44,195 nucleotides of DNA, taken from assembly GCA_003176045.1 (NCBI GenBank), contig PSRM01000209.1, positions 1 to 44,195 on the forward strand, in the 5' to 3' direction. This DNA comes from Verrucomicrobiota bacterium. Its GTDB lineage: Bacteria; Verrucomicrobiota; Verrucomicrobiia; Limisphaerales; UBA8199. Shown here piece by piece: positions 24,305 through 31,872 of this stretch. The notes under the pieces were generated by a model. That model was not told where the DNA came from, ran no database searches, and was given only the letters and a program-made list of their open reading frames with translations. The translations under genes were made by a program, and so were the position numbers. Each line of letters opens with the position of its first letter. Within the stretch, counting starts at the first letter, position 1.

Positions 24305-26586
24305 TGATCGGCCGCCAGGAGTTTCTGTTTCCGCTCATCCGGCAGATTGGTCTTTTCCAGCCAGGCAGCCGCGAGGACGCGGTCAGTGATCAGCCAATTC
24401 TGAGCAAGACGTTCGATGGCCGCAAATCGAGTGCTGTCGTCCTGAATGGCTTCGATCCAGGAACAAGCAAATTGAGGCGAACTATTACCCACTTGAGCGA
24501 TGCAGGCAGCGAGGCATACGTCCCGCGACTGGCTCGACGGCAGGTTCTGCACCCATTTGCCGGCTGTCTCAGGATCTTGCTCTACCCAGGCGTTGGCGGT
24601 GCTCAGGAGCGCATAGTCGCGAACATCGCCGGTTGGGAATTTAAGGGCCCACGCGGCAGCAGCAGCCGGCTCCGCCTGGATCCAAGCCTGGACCAGCTCT
24701 TGAATGGCCGCGTTTTTCGAATCGCCCGCCGGCATGACAGCGACGTAAGCGGCTGCGTCCCGCGGCGAGCTTTCTGCCCAGCCGGAGACAATCGCGGCTA
24801 AGGCCCTGCTTCGGTCTGCTTCGGGCAGATCATTGGCCCAGCCTAAAGCGCTTTTGGGATCGCTTTGGGCCCAAGTTTTGCCGATTTCAGAATAGGAATC
24901 TTCGCGAGCATCGGCAGGCAGGCTGGCTGCATAAGCCGCGGCGCGTGTTGGTTGGATTGCCGCCCATTCCCTGATGATTGAGTCAATGGTATGACTGGCA
25001 TCCTGCTGCGGCAACGTTTGCAGCCAGGCTACCGCGCCTTGTAGATCGAGTTCGACCCAGTGGTTGGCCGCCTCACGCAGGGCATAGTTTCGAGCGTCAC
25101 TGGGCGGCAGTGAGGCGGCGTAATCGGCGGCAGCTTTCGGATCTTTCTGGGCCAGTTCAGTGCCAATTCCTCGCAAGGCGGCGCTGCGGGTGTAGTCGTC
25201 CGGCAGTAGATCGGCCCACCGCCTGGCACTGTCCAGGTCCAGGCCCGCCCAGTTGCCGGCCACCTCAGCAACAGCCCTGGCCCGCTGTTCGCCTGCGGGC
25301 AAATCCATCCCCAAACTGGCCGCCGCCTGAGGATCGGTTTGTGAAAGTTTCCCAATGATGCCTTGAGTTAGTTGGGAGCGCGTCTGACCGACTGGCAGTT
25401 GCTGGAGAAAGGCCGTGATACTTTCCGTGCTCTGCCCGGCCAGGGCTGAGCTTCCAGCGGAAATAAAGCTGTTTCGGACGCTGCTTGGAGGCAGGCTCTG
25501 GGCAAAATTGAGGAAGCCCTGCGGATCCTGTTGGGCCCATTGACTGCTAATGGCAGAGAGGGCCTGCTGCCTGATGAGACCGCTCGACAGTGCCCGCGTC
25601 CAGGCGATGGCACTCTTGAGATCTTTTGCGGCCCACTCGGACACTACTCGCTCGAGCATGCCGGCTCGCTGATGGGAGAGCGACAAAACATAATTTGCCG
25701 CTGACCTGGGATCGGAGCCGGCCCATTGGGATACCACGGCGGGCAACAACCCATTCCGCTCAGCCGGATCAGGCAGGCTGTTGGCCCAAGCCAAAGCCGC
25801 CAGGGGGTCCGCCGCTGCCCAGGTTGAGGCTACAGCCTCGAGGGCTCCCTCGCGGAACTGGCCGGGCGGCAATTGCAGGGCTCGGGCGGCCGCGGCTTTG
25901 GGATTCAATTGGGCAAGAGCGCCGAATATTGACTCAGCCAGGCTGGGAGGAAACTCATCGCTGCGGGGTCCGGAGCTGCTTAGCAGAGCCAGCGCTTGCT
26001 CGGGATCCTTGTCTGCCAGTGCGAGTACGACTGTTTGAATGGCTTCGGTTTTCCGGGCGGTTGGCAGATGTCCAATCCAGGCGATGGCGTCTGCGCTGTC
26101 GGATTCGGCCCACGCGGTCAAAACGATGTCGATTGCCTCGCTGCGCTCCTGTGGCCGGGAAATTTTTTCGGCATGAGCCATGGCCTCTTCGGGCGTGCTG
26201 CCTGCCCAACGTCTCAACAGCTCCCGGCGAAAAGTCGCGCGGAACGCGTCCGGAGATGTCTCTTCGGCCAGCGGCATTACAGCCGGAAAATCCTGCGGGC
26301 TGACAGAAGCGGCGATCTCATCAATGAGCGCGTAGCGTTTAGCCAGCCGCTCCGTGGCCAATAAACGGATGGCCTCTGAGATATCCTCGAGTGAGCGGAA
26401 TTTGTTGCCGTCCGCCTGAGCGGAAGGCGATGACGCCTTGGGAGCGTTCGGGACGGCTTTGGCAGATGCCTCGGCCGAGTAGTTGTTGGACTCAGATGTG
26501 CGGGGCGGAACGAGAAGCCGGTCAAGACCAATACCCAGAGCCACGGCGGCCAGGAGCGCGAATAACAATGAGCCTCGCGTTTTCAT
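24301..26586 (-). CDS. Secreted or anchored alpha-solenoid protein of ~20 repeats of 31-32 residues
   Basis: A 761-residue protein with an N-terminal hydrophobic segment (LLFALLAAVALGIGLDRLL), a low-complexity Ala/Ser linker, then about 20 consecutive 30-34-residue units from ~residue 120 to the end. The consensus is roughly WAxxDPxAAxxWAxxLPxG followed by xRxxALxxVxxxWA. Examples: QKDPKAAADYAASLPPSDAR and QSDPKSALGWANDLPEADRS. Each unit is two helices with a Leu-Pro between them, so a superhelix is expected, probably outside the inner membrane. No catalytic motif is seen. Similar repeat proteins are frequent in Verrucomicrobiota genomes; their function is not known to me. It lies 38 bases after the Lgt-like gene and overlaps the DUF2071 gene by 4 bases, so the three may form one unit. 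Confidence 0.75.
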   Translation of the reverse strand: MKTRGSLLFALLAAVALGIGLDRLLVPPRTSESNNYSAEASAKAVPNAPKASSPSAQADGNKFRSLEDISEAIRLLATERLAKRYALIDEIAASVSPQDFPAVMPLAEETSPDAFRATFRRELLRRWAGSTPEEAMAHAEKISRPQERSEAIDIVLTAWAESDSADAIAWIGHLPTARKTEAIQTVVLALADKDPEQALALLSSSGPRSDEFPPSLAESIFGALAQLNPKAAAARALQLPPGQFREGALEAVASTWAAADPLAALAWANSLPDPAERNGLLPAVVSQWAGSDPRSAANYVLSLSHQRAGMLERVVSEWAAKDLKSAIAWTRALSSGLIRQQALSAISSQWAQQDPQGFLNFAQSLPPSSVRNSFISAGSSALAGQSTESITAFLQQLPVGQTRSQLTQGIIGKLSQTDPQAAASLGMDLPAGEQRARAVAEVAGNWAGLDLDSARRWADLLPDDYTRSAALRGIGTELAQKDPKAAADYAASLPPSDARNYALREAANHWVELDLQGAVAWLQTLPQQDASHTIDSIIREWAAIQPTRAAAYAASLPADAREDSYSEIGKTWAQSDPKSALGWANDLPEADRSRALAAIVSGWAESSPRDAAAYVAVMPAGDSKNAAIQELVQAWIQAEPAAAAAWALKFPTGDVRDYALLSTANAWVEQDPETAGKWVQNLPSSQSRDVCLAACIAQVGNSSPQFACSWIEAIQDDSTRFAAIERLAQNWLITDRVLAAAWLEKTNLPDERKQKLLAADQ

Positions 26587-26624
26587 TGTTCAGGATAAAT
26601 GGACCCGGCCCGAAGACGGCGCAA

Positions 26625-27341
26625 TCAAAAAGTGGATGAGGGGATGAGGTTATATTCGTCTTGCAACCGTTTCCGATGCGCGAAAGCCAGCGCTCCCAGC
26701 GCCAAAACAACCAGCGACGCGATCTGATAGCCGGTGAACGGCCCGAACAGCCGCGGCTCTTCACGAAGATACTCGTGAAAGAATCGAAACGCCCCATAAG
26801 CGATTAAGTACAGATGGAAATGCTGCCCCGGCAAAAGTCGGCCTCGGCGCAGCAACACCACGGTGGCCAAAAAAAGGAGATTAAAAATGATCTCGATTGG
26901 TACAGCGGGCCAGCGAGTAACGCCTGCGGCATCTGTCGTCGTAAACCACGCGGGGGCACACTCGATTCCGCGGCAGCAGCCATGCATCCAGCAACCAATC
27001 CGTCCCATGATAATGCCGATGGGTGCGATAACGGCGAACCAATCTCCGGTGATCCCCGAATAGCCAATCCAGCGCTTGGCAAGTTCGACCGCCAGAAAGC
27101 CACCAAGCAATCCACCAAGAATGCTCTTTCCGGTGGCCAGTTGCAGCCACATGTCCGACGCGCCAAGGTGTGTATATCCTTCGGCGAAAAAATAAACGAC
27201 TTTTGCCCCGGCGAACGCACCTGCCAAAGCCGCGGCATAAATGATCAGCAACCGGCGGTCACGACGAGCAAGGCGGAGCCAAAACCAAAAACTTACGGCA
27301 ATGCCGGCAAGCAGGAGCCAGAAATAGGGGGATAGGACCAC
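26625..27341 (-). CDS. Prolipoprotein diacylglyceryl transferase family protein (Lgt-like)
   Basis: A 238-residue protein with about seven hydrophobic segments, starting at a GTG (27339-27341). The Lgt signature region reads APIGIIMGRIGCWMHGCCRG, where classical Lgt has GRIGNFINGE; the GRIG core and the arginine are kept. Other Lgt-like blocks are GKSILGGLLGGFLAVELAKR and AYGAFRFFHEYLRE followed by TGYQIASLVVLALG. Lgt moves diacylglyceryl from phosphatidylglycerol to the lipobox cysteine of prolipoproteins. Because of the changed signature and the short C-terminus this may be a paralogue with another substrate, so no gene symbol is given. It is the first gene of the minus-strand unit leading to the solenoid protein. 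Confidence 0.75.
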   Translation of the reverse strand: MVLSPYFWLLLAGIAVSFWFWLRLARRDRRLLIIYAAALAGAFAGAKVVYFFAEGYTHLGASDMWLQLATGKSILGGLLGGFLAVELAKRWIGYSGITGDWFAVIAPIGIIMGRIGCWMHGCCRGIECAPAWFTTTDAAGVTRWPAVPIEIIFNLLFLATVVLLRRGRLLPGQHFHLYLIAYGAFRFFHEYLREEPRLFGPFTGYQIASLVVLALGALAFAHRKRLQDEYNLIPSSTF

Positions 27342-27361
27342 GGGGCAGAAATGGCTCAGCC

Positions 27362-27406
27362 AAAAATTAAATCGTTAAAATCGTTAAGAGGTTAAAACGT
27401 TAAAAG
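27362..27406 (+). repeat. Degenerate GTTAAAA tandem repeats
   Basis: TTAAATCGTTAAAATCGTTA is followed by GAGGTTAAAACGTTAAAA. It lies upstream of the GTG start of the Lgt-like gene and shares the TTTAAC core with arrays at 15.4, 18.2, 36.1 and 38.2 kb. Confidence 0.7.
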
Positions 27407-27458
27407 GGCGGGAAAACGCAGGCAGGATGCCGGCAGGATGCCCGCGCTCCCAGGCGGT

Positions 27459-27961
27459 TCATGGCGCACATTTGACATCGGCGAAGCCCGAGTAATACCT
27501 GCAAAAAGAATCCAGTGCGCCGTCGGGACGGATGACATGCGTGCAGCAGCGATCGATCCTGTCCTCATCCCAAGTCCACGCATCCATGAATGGTTTTATG
27601 AAAAGCCGGAAGGTGTTGGATTCGTCCATTTCGAATTGCTTGAGCAACCGGCCCAGTGGTTCGGACTCGCAGCCGCATTGGACGAGGTCCTCGAGTCGAT
27701 AACGAATTTTGTCACGCAGGAAATCCTGGACTCGGGAGAAATCAACAAAATCGCTGACGGAATAGGTTCGGCCATTGGCCTTGAGGAGGTAGCCGATCGT
27801 CGCGCAGTTCGGGTCTCCGCAGGGAAGCGGAGTGAAATCCTCGAATCGCAACCGGCCGGCGGACTGCGCAACGGCGGCCAGGATAATGTCCGCTGTGGTC
27901 AGAGGGTTGGTAGAAGGCCTGCGACCAGAACCGGACGTGCTAGCAGCGTCTGGATCAGACC
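27459..27961 (-). pseudogene. C-terminal part of the interrupted Tes-like radical SAM gene
   Basis: This piece carries the conserved end of the family: STNPLTTADIILAAVAQSAG, RLRFEDFTPLPCGDPNCAT, VQCGCESEPLG, LFIKPFMDAWTWDEDRID and RCCTHVIRPDG through SFCRYYSGF. The cysteines in CGDPNC, QCGC, RCC and FC are probably ligands of additional metal clusters. It is separated from its N-terminal part by the IS4-family element. The nine bases at 27953-27961 (GATCAGACC) are the left copy of the target duplication. Deleting the element and one duplicate restores the frame exactly: the remaining length is 1527 bases, 509 codons. On its own this fragment has no plausible start and is most likely not expressed. 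Confidence 0.85.
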
Positions 27962-27971
27962 CGAATGGCGC

Positions 27972-28319
27972 TTAGATAAGGCCTAAATCTTTCTTACTCA
28001 ACGACTTGCGTCGATGGGTGTCAGGCAGGGTTTTGAAGAGGATCTGCCGGGACAACATTTCCATTTGGGTGATCGTTTTTTCAAGCCTGCGCCGATTTTC
28101 GATGGCCTGGCGCAAGGAGGCAAACTGCTCTGGGCTGAGCGCGACGGTGATAGTTTTGCGGGCGAGCTTGCGGGTCCACTGATAACCGGAGCGCGGGGGC
28201 CGAAGTGTTGAGCGGTCCAGAACTGAGCCTTGGCTGATGTAGCCAGTACTGGCCAGGCTGGAGCACAGGCGTTGGTATTGACGATGCAGGGAATCGATTG
28301 AGTGAGGTTTCTTTTTCAT
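27972..28319 (-). CDS. IS accessory protein, DUF6788-like
   Basis: A 115-residue basic helical protein carried by the IS and transcribed away from the transposase. Its pattern, an N-terminal helix (IDSLHRQYQRLCSSLAS), a GYISQGSVLDR segment, a basic middle (RKLARKTITVALSPEQFASL) and a C-terminal coiled region (ENRRRLEKTITQMEMLSRQI), resembles the DUF6788 proteins often found beside bacterial transposases. The cysteine cluster common in that family is absent. Its stop codon is inside the left inverted repeat. It may regulate transposition or be a passenger. The family match is tentative; the location inside the element is certain. Confidence 0.65.
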   Translation of the reverse strand: MKKKPHSIDSLHRQYQRLCSSLASTGYISQGSVLDRSTLRPPRSGYQWTRKLARKTITVALSPEQFASLRQAIENRRRLEKTITQMEMLSRQILFKTLPDTHRRKSLSKKDLGLI

Positions 28320-28348
28320 ACCCTCATTTTAAGCTGGCGGTCAAGTCT

Positions 28349-28370
28349 GGACAAGTATAGATACTTGTCC
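28349..28370. promoter_or_regulatory. Perfect palindrome between the divergent IS genes
   Basis: GGACAAGTAT, AG, ATACTTGTCC: a 10-bp perfect inverted repeat ending one base before the transposase ATG at 28372 and 30 bases from the start of the accessory gene. It can be an operator for a dimeric repressor, or an RNA hairpin hiding the transposase start. The accessory protein is a candidate repressor, by position only. Confidence 0.6.
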
Positions 28371-28371
28371 A

Positions 28372-29799
28372 ATGCACACACCTTTCTTTCCTGACTTCGG
28401 TCCCCGCCTGCGCCGCCGGGTCCAACAACTGCGCCAACAGAGTCTGGCTCACCTCGAATTGTTGCTGGCCCCCTTCCTGGCGCCGGGACTGCTCTCCCAA
28501 GCCGACGATGGCCCCAACAGCCGCGAGCGCGTTTTTAGCGTTCGGCGCACTTTCTATGGTTTCCTTTATCAGGTGCTCAAGCCCGAGACCTCCTGCCGAG
28601 AAATCGTTCGTCAAATCCAGGCCCTCTTTGCCCTTCACGACCAGGGCCGGGTCGATGAAAACAGCAGCGCCTATTGTCAGGCCCGAAAGCGATTGCCGCT
28701 GGATCGGCTCTGCCGCGTGCGGGTCGGGGTCGCCGCCGCCGGCGAAAAACAGGCCCTCCCCTGGCACGGCCTGCGGCCCAAGGTCGTCGATAGCACTACC
28801 GTCAGTGCGCCCGACACGCTCAAAAACCAGCGCGCCTATCCCCAATCCCGCAGCCAAAAGCCCGGCTGCGGTTTCCCGCTGATCCGGCTCTTGGGGGTCT
28901 TCAGCCTCTCCACCGGCGTGTTGCTGGACTACGCCAAAGGCAACAAGCACCAATCCGAACTGCGGCTCCTATGGAAACTGCTCGACCTGTTCAAGCCCGG
29001 CGATCTGGCCGTGGCGGACCGGGGTTTTTGCAGCTATGTGCTTTTGGCCCTTCTGCTGCGGCTGCGGGTGGCCAGCCTCTTTCGGCTGCACCAGTGCCGC
29101 CCAGCCGATTTGCGCAAAGGCAAGCGCCTGGGCAAAAATGACCGCCTGTTCACTTGGCTCAAGCCCAAGCAGAAGCCCCGCTGGCTGCCTCAATCCTGGT
29201 GGAAGCGCATCTCCGCCCAACTGAGTGTCCGGGTGATTCGTTTTAACCTGTCCTGCCCAGGTTATCGGCCCGAATCGGTGACGCTGCTAACCACCTTGCT
29301 GGACCCACAGAAGTATCCGGCCCGAGACATCGCCCAACTCTATACCCGGCGTTGGAAAATCGAACTGTGGTTCCGCGACCTCAAAACCTCCATGGGCATG
29401 GAGGTCCTCCACTGCAAGAGTCCCCAGATGCTGCACAAAGAATTGGAGATGTTCTTCATTGCCTATAACCTGATCCGCGGGCTGATGGTCCAGGCCGGCA
29501 CCATTAACGATGTGGAACTGGACCGAATGAGCTTCAAGGGCACGGTCGATTCAGTCCGGCAGTTCAGTTTGGCCATCGCCCAGGCCCATTCAAAAAGCCA
29601 GCAGCAGCAACTGATCACTGAATTACTGGAGGTCATTGCCCGCGACGAGGTGCCCGAGCGTCCTAACCGCCGGGAACCCCGCGCCGTCAAACGCCGACCC
29701 AAGCCCCATCCCCTGCTCAATAAACCTCGCGATCAGCTTCAGGAAATTACCCATCGTAACCGCTATTGGAAAAACAACCCCAGAAAATCCGATGCGTAA
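28372..29799 (+). CDS. IS4-family DDE transposase
   Basis: A 475-residue transposase with the RNase H-like DDE core. First aspartate: Asp140 in KVVDSTTVSAPD. Second: Asp216 in LAVADRGFCSYV. The glutamate is in the IS4 signature YTRRWKIELWFRDLK, which fits Y-(2)-R-(3)-E-(6)-K exactly (Tyr324, Arg327, Glu331, Lys338). A beta-rich insertion lies between the second Asp and the Glu, as usual in IS4. The C-terminus is basic (NRREPRAVKRRPKPH). The stop TAA is one base before the right inverted repeat. There is no frameshift, so it is probably active. Expression is likely limited by the palindrome at its start. Confidence 0.95.
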   Translation: MHTPFFPDFGPRLRRRVQQLRQQSLAHLELLLAPFLAPGLLSQADDGPNSRERVFSVRRTFYGFLYQVLKPETSCREIVRQIQALFALHDQGRVDENSSAYCQARKRLPLDRLCRVRVGVAAAGEKQALPWHGLRPKVVDSTTVSAPDTLKNQRAYPQSRSQKPGCGFPLIRLLGVFSLSTGVLLDYAKGNKHQSELRLLWKLLDLFKPGDLAVADRGFCSYVLLALLLRLRVASLFRLHQCRPADLRKGKRLGKNDRLFTWLKPKQKPRWLPQSWWKRISAQLSVRVIRFNLSCPGYRPESVTLLTTLLDPQKYPARDIAQLYTRRWKIELWFRDLKTSMGMEVLHCKSPQMLHKELEMFFIAYNLIRGLMVQAGTINDVELDRMSFKGTVDSVRQFSLAIAQAHSKSQQQQLITELLEVIARDEVPERPNRREPRAVKRRPKPHPLLNKPRDQLQEITHRNRYWKNNPRKSDA

Positions 29800-29814
29800 A
29801 CTAAGCGCCATTCG

Positions 29815-30847
29815 GATCAGACCCCTCACTCCGGCCCTCTCCCCTTCCGAAGGGGAGAGGGAGAATCGCCGGCCGGTTGCTTTGCGATTGGAAAGCCTGG
29901 ATTTGCAAGCCTGTCCGGTTTAACGACGGTGGAGGGATACGACCTGAAACGAACATGGGTTGGAAGCTGATCCCACGAACGTGCGGATACTGGAGCCCGA
30001 ATTCAATGGCTTGCCACAGGAACGGGAGGTTGTGCCGAGTCACTGTCATTGCCAGGGTGATCGGCAAGTTGATTTCTGCGCAACCTTCAATCGCTTGTTG
30101 TCGAATTTTGCGTAGATCGGACCCTCGCAGCGCAAGTTGGCCATCTAATTGTGGGCCATCGAACTGAAGGTAGAGCTGGAGGTGCTTGCGTTTGGCCGCC
30201 ACCCCTAAACCGGCTAGAAATTCCTCGTCTGTCGCGATCCTCACGCCGTTTGTGTTCAAGAGGACGTAATCGATTCCCGGATTGGATTGTGCCCATTCCA
30301 GCAGCTCAAAGAACTCGGGGTGCAGGGTCGGCTCACCTCCGGAAAACTGGACGATCTCGATCTTGCTTTTTCGGTCGATCACCCCCTGGATGCGACGTTT
30401 CAATTCTCCAATTGGCACTGCATCCACCCGAGTTCCTGTGCCAAGCGGCGAATCGGCATAACAAGTCGGGCAGGCGAGATTGCAGGAATGGACGATCTCG
30501 ATCAGGGCCAGGCAGGTCGAGAGTTTTTCGAAAGGGCCGCCATTTCGGCCTTCGGCGTTGCGGCCAAGTGTACCGCTAGTGCCCTGCTCCGAGGCGCAAC
30601 AGGCTTGATGGCCGAAGCCGGCATTGAGGCAACGGGCGTTCTCCGGTCTGCCTTGTGCCAGCCAATAGAAACGGGCATCCGATGCAATACACGCCGTTGC
30701 TTCTCCGTGCGTTGGACAAAAGCGTTTTAGCAGGACCCGCGAGAGGCTTTCGGCGGTGCGCCACACTTCCGCAAAGCAAGCGGAATGGCAGGCGGGGCAA
30801 CGACTAGTCGTCCGTTTTAAGAGTTGGTCCTCCGCGACCGCCTTCAT
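29815..30847 (-). pseudogene. N-terminal part of a Tes-like (tetraether lipid synthase type) radical SAM gene, split by an IS
   Basis: The ATG at 30845-30847 starts MKAVAEDQLLKRTTSRCPAC, with an N-terminal metal site (CPACHSAC, FCPTHG) as in MJ0619/Tes. The radical SAM cluster motif CNLACPTC gives Cys122, Cys126 and Cys129; then IVQFSGGEPTLHPE (SAM-binding GGEP), LLNTNGVRIA, LYLQFDG and HVRGISFQPMFVSGR. Tes in archaea couples the ends of lipid tails to make membrane-spanning lipids; homologues occur in bacteria, and the substrate here is inferred only. Just before the break, ~40 residues (from PPPSLN to the SGSGR joint) look like repeat-derived extra sequence, including a 27-base palindrome. 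The IS then adds an early stop, so the product lacks the C-terminal cysteines and is presumably dead. The start overlaps the upstream gene by 4 bases (ATGA). Confidence 0.8.
29835..29861. repeat. 27-base palindrome inside the Tes-like gene, beside the IS insertion site
   Basis: CCCTCTCCCCTT, CCG, AAGGGGAGAGGG: a perfect 12-bp stem, 12 bases from the target duplication. On the coding strand it is read through as LPFGRGEG. It appears to be part of an in-frame repeat insertion that predates the IS. Confidence 0.85.
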
Positions 30848-31239
30848 GAAGCTGCAGTACGCGCGGGGCGAGGGTAGAGCGCGAGGTAGGCCACTGTAAT
30901 CAACCCGGCAGCGATCACTCCGAACGCGGCCTGAGGCCAACTCACAATCCCGCGCCCGAGATAAACCAGGCCCAAAACAAATTCCAGCGCTCCGCGAGCA
31001 ATAGCCACCTGGATCCAGGCCAAATGGCGCAGGGGATCGGTTGCTGCCACAACATAACCGAAGCCCATGGTTACAAAAACGCAGCCCCAAAGGCCAATCA
31101 GATAGCTGACGGCCTGAGGGAGGTTATCGAAATGGAAGGCGCACTCGATTTGGACCGGGGCGAAGATCAATAGTGCGCCAAGCAGCAAGAGAAAAGCCGC
31201 GTCGACCATCAACAGGTAGCGCAATAAAGTCAGTTTCAT
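30844..31239 (-). CDS. Small four-helix membrane protein, unknown function
   Basis: A 131-residue, very hydrophobic protein with four predicted membrane helices (LMVDAAFLLLLGALLIFAP, AVSYLIGLWGCVFVTMGFGY, ARGALEFVLGLVYLG, AAFGVIAAGLITVAYLAL). No family was recognised with confidence. Its TGA overlaps the ATG of the Tes-like gene by 4 bases (30844-30847), so the two were translated together; a role in the same membrane-lipid process is a fair inference. It may now serve no purpose, since the partner gene is broken. No Shine-Dalgarno sequence is visible before its ATG. Confidence 0.65.
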   Translation of the reverse strand: MKLTLLRYLLMVDAAFLLLLGALLIFAPVQIECAFHFDNLPQAVSYLIGLWGCVFVTMGFGYVVAATDPLRHLAWIQVAIARGALEFVLGLVYLGRGIVSWPQAAFGVIAAGLITVAYLALYPRPARTAAS

Positions 31240-31275
31240 AATTTTAAGCTGTGTCCGGCACTGGAAGCATTGGGT

Positions 31276-31542
31276 TCACCACGGGTTGCGGTTGAGGCTG
31301 AGCGCGCACCCGACATACAAAACCCCAACGCCCACAACCACGATGCCAACCATTATCAGGAACACCATTCCAAGCGCTTTCAAAACGCTGAGCGTTCCCT
31401 GGGCAAAACCTGAACTGCCATCTTTCCTGACGTGGGCGTAGTTTAACTGCAGTCCGCAAAGGGGACAGCTACACAAGTCCCCGCTCCTCTGAAACAAGAC
31501 GTGTTTTCCGCAATTTGGACAATTGAACCAAAGGTCTGTCAT
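31276..31542 (-). CDS. Zinc-ribbon protein with one membrane helix
   Basis: An 88-residue protein starting at ATG 31540-31542 (MTDLWFNCPNCGKHVLF); an ATG six codons upstream is possible. Two CxxC pairs (CPNC, CPLC) form a zinc ribbon in the first 40 residues, and a long hydrophobic helix follows (ALGMVFLIMVGIVVVGVGVLYV). Such small proteins are common and mostly uncharacterised. It lies 36 bases upstream of the four-helix membrane protein and may be the first gene of the Tes-like locus. Function unknown. Confidence 0.65.
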   Translation of the reverse strand: MTDLWFNCPNCGKHVLFQRSGDLCSCPLCGLQLNYAHVRKDGSSGFAQGTLSVLKALGMVFLIMVGIVVVGVGVLYVGCALSLNRNPW

Positions 31543-31644
31543 AGTGGTTCCCATGCGCATTAAGGCACATAGACCGGGCGGCGTCAGTAAAAAACTTCCC
31601 GAAGAAGACGCAGGGGGCGCATCTTGATACTACCACCCTGGTTT

Positions 31645-31799
31645 GCAGCGGCCGCTGGGGGACGGAGCGCGGCATTTATGCCTCTTCACGCTCCGAACGA
31701 ACCGAAGCGCCCGGATTATCTGGCTCGTTCATCGCGCTACGGACGGTGAAGCGGCATAAATGCCGCGCTCCTGCACGGTGGCAGTATCAAGATGCACCC
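31645..31799 (+). repeat. Dispersed palindromic element, copy A4
   Basis: It starts GCAGCGGCCGCTGGGG and ends GCACGGTGGCAGTATC followed by AAGATGCACCC, matching copy A3 at both ends and copy A1 (inverted) through the middle. Arms are GGAGCGCGGCATTTATGCC and its complement, with one arm mutated (GCCTCTTCA). It fills most of the 330-base gap (31543-31872) between divergent genes; I see no promoter in the remainder. Confidence 0.9.
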
Positions 31800-31872
31800 G
31801 ACGCAGAGGGCCGCCGAGCGCCGCGGAAAGATTAGAGCCTGCGGAGGTCGGCTGCTACTATTCCCGTCTTGC

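Larger units (their letters stand above)
27962..29814 (+). mobile_element. Complete IS4-family insertion sequence with accessory gene, 1853 bp
   Basis: The ends are 14-bp perfect inverted repeats, CGAATGGCGCTTAG (27962-27975) and CTAAGCGCCATTCG (29801-29814). Nine-base direct repeats GATCAGACC flank it at 27953-27961 and 29815-29823, which fits target duplication by an IS4-type element. Inside are a plus-strand transposase with an intact YREK signature and a divergent small gene. Both stop codons lie at or within the terminal repeats, so the element is compact. It interrupts a Tes-like radical SAM gene next to a palindromic repeat. Intact ends, intact duplication and an open transposase suggest recent insertion. 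Confidence 0.95.

Noticed and set aside
30848..31090. N-terminal extension of the radical SAM frame to 31090
   Set aside because: It overlaps the four-TM protein gene, and the family-like sequence starts at the ATG with the 4-base ATGA overlap.
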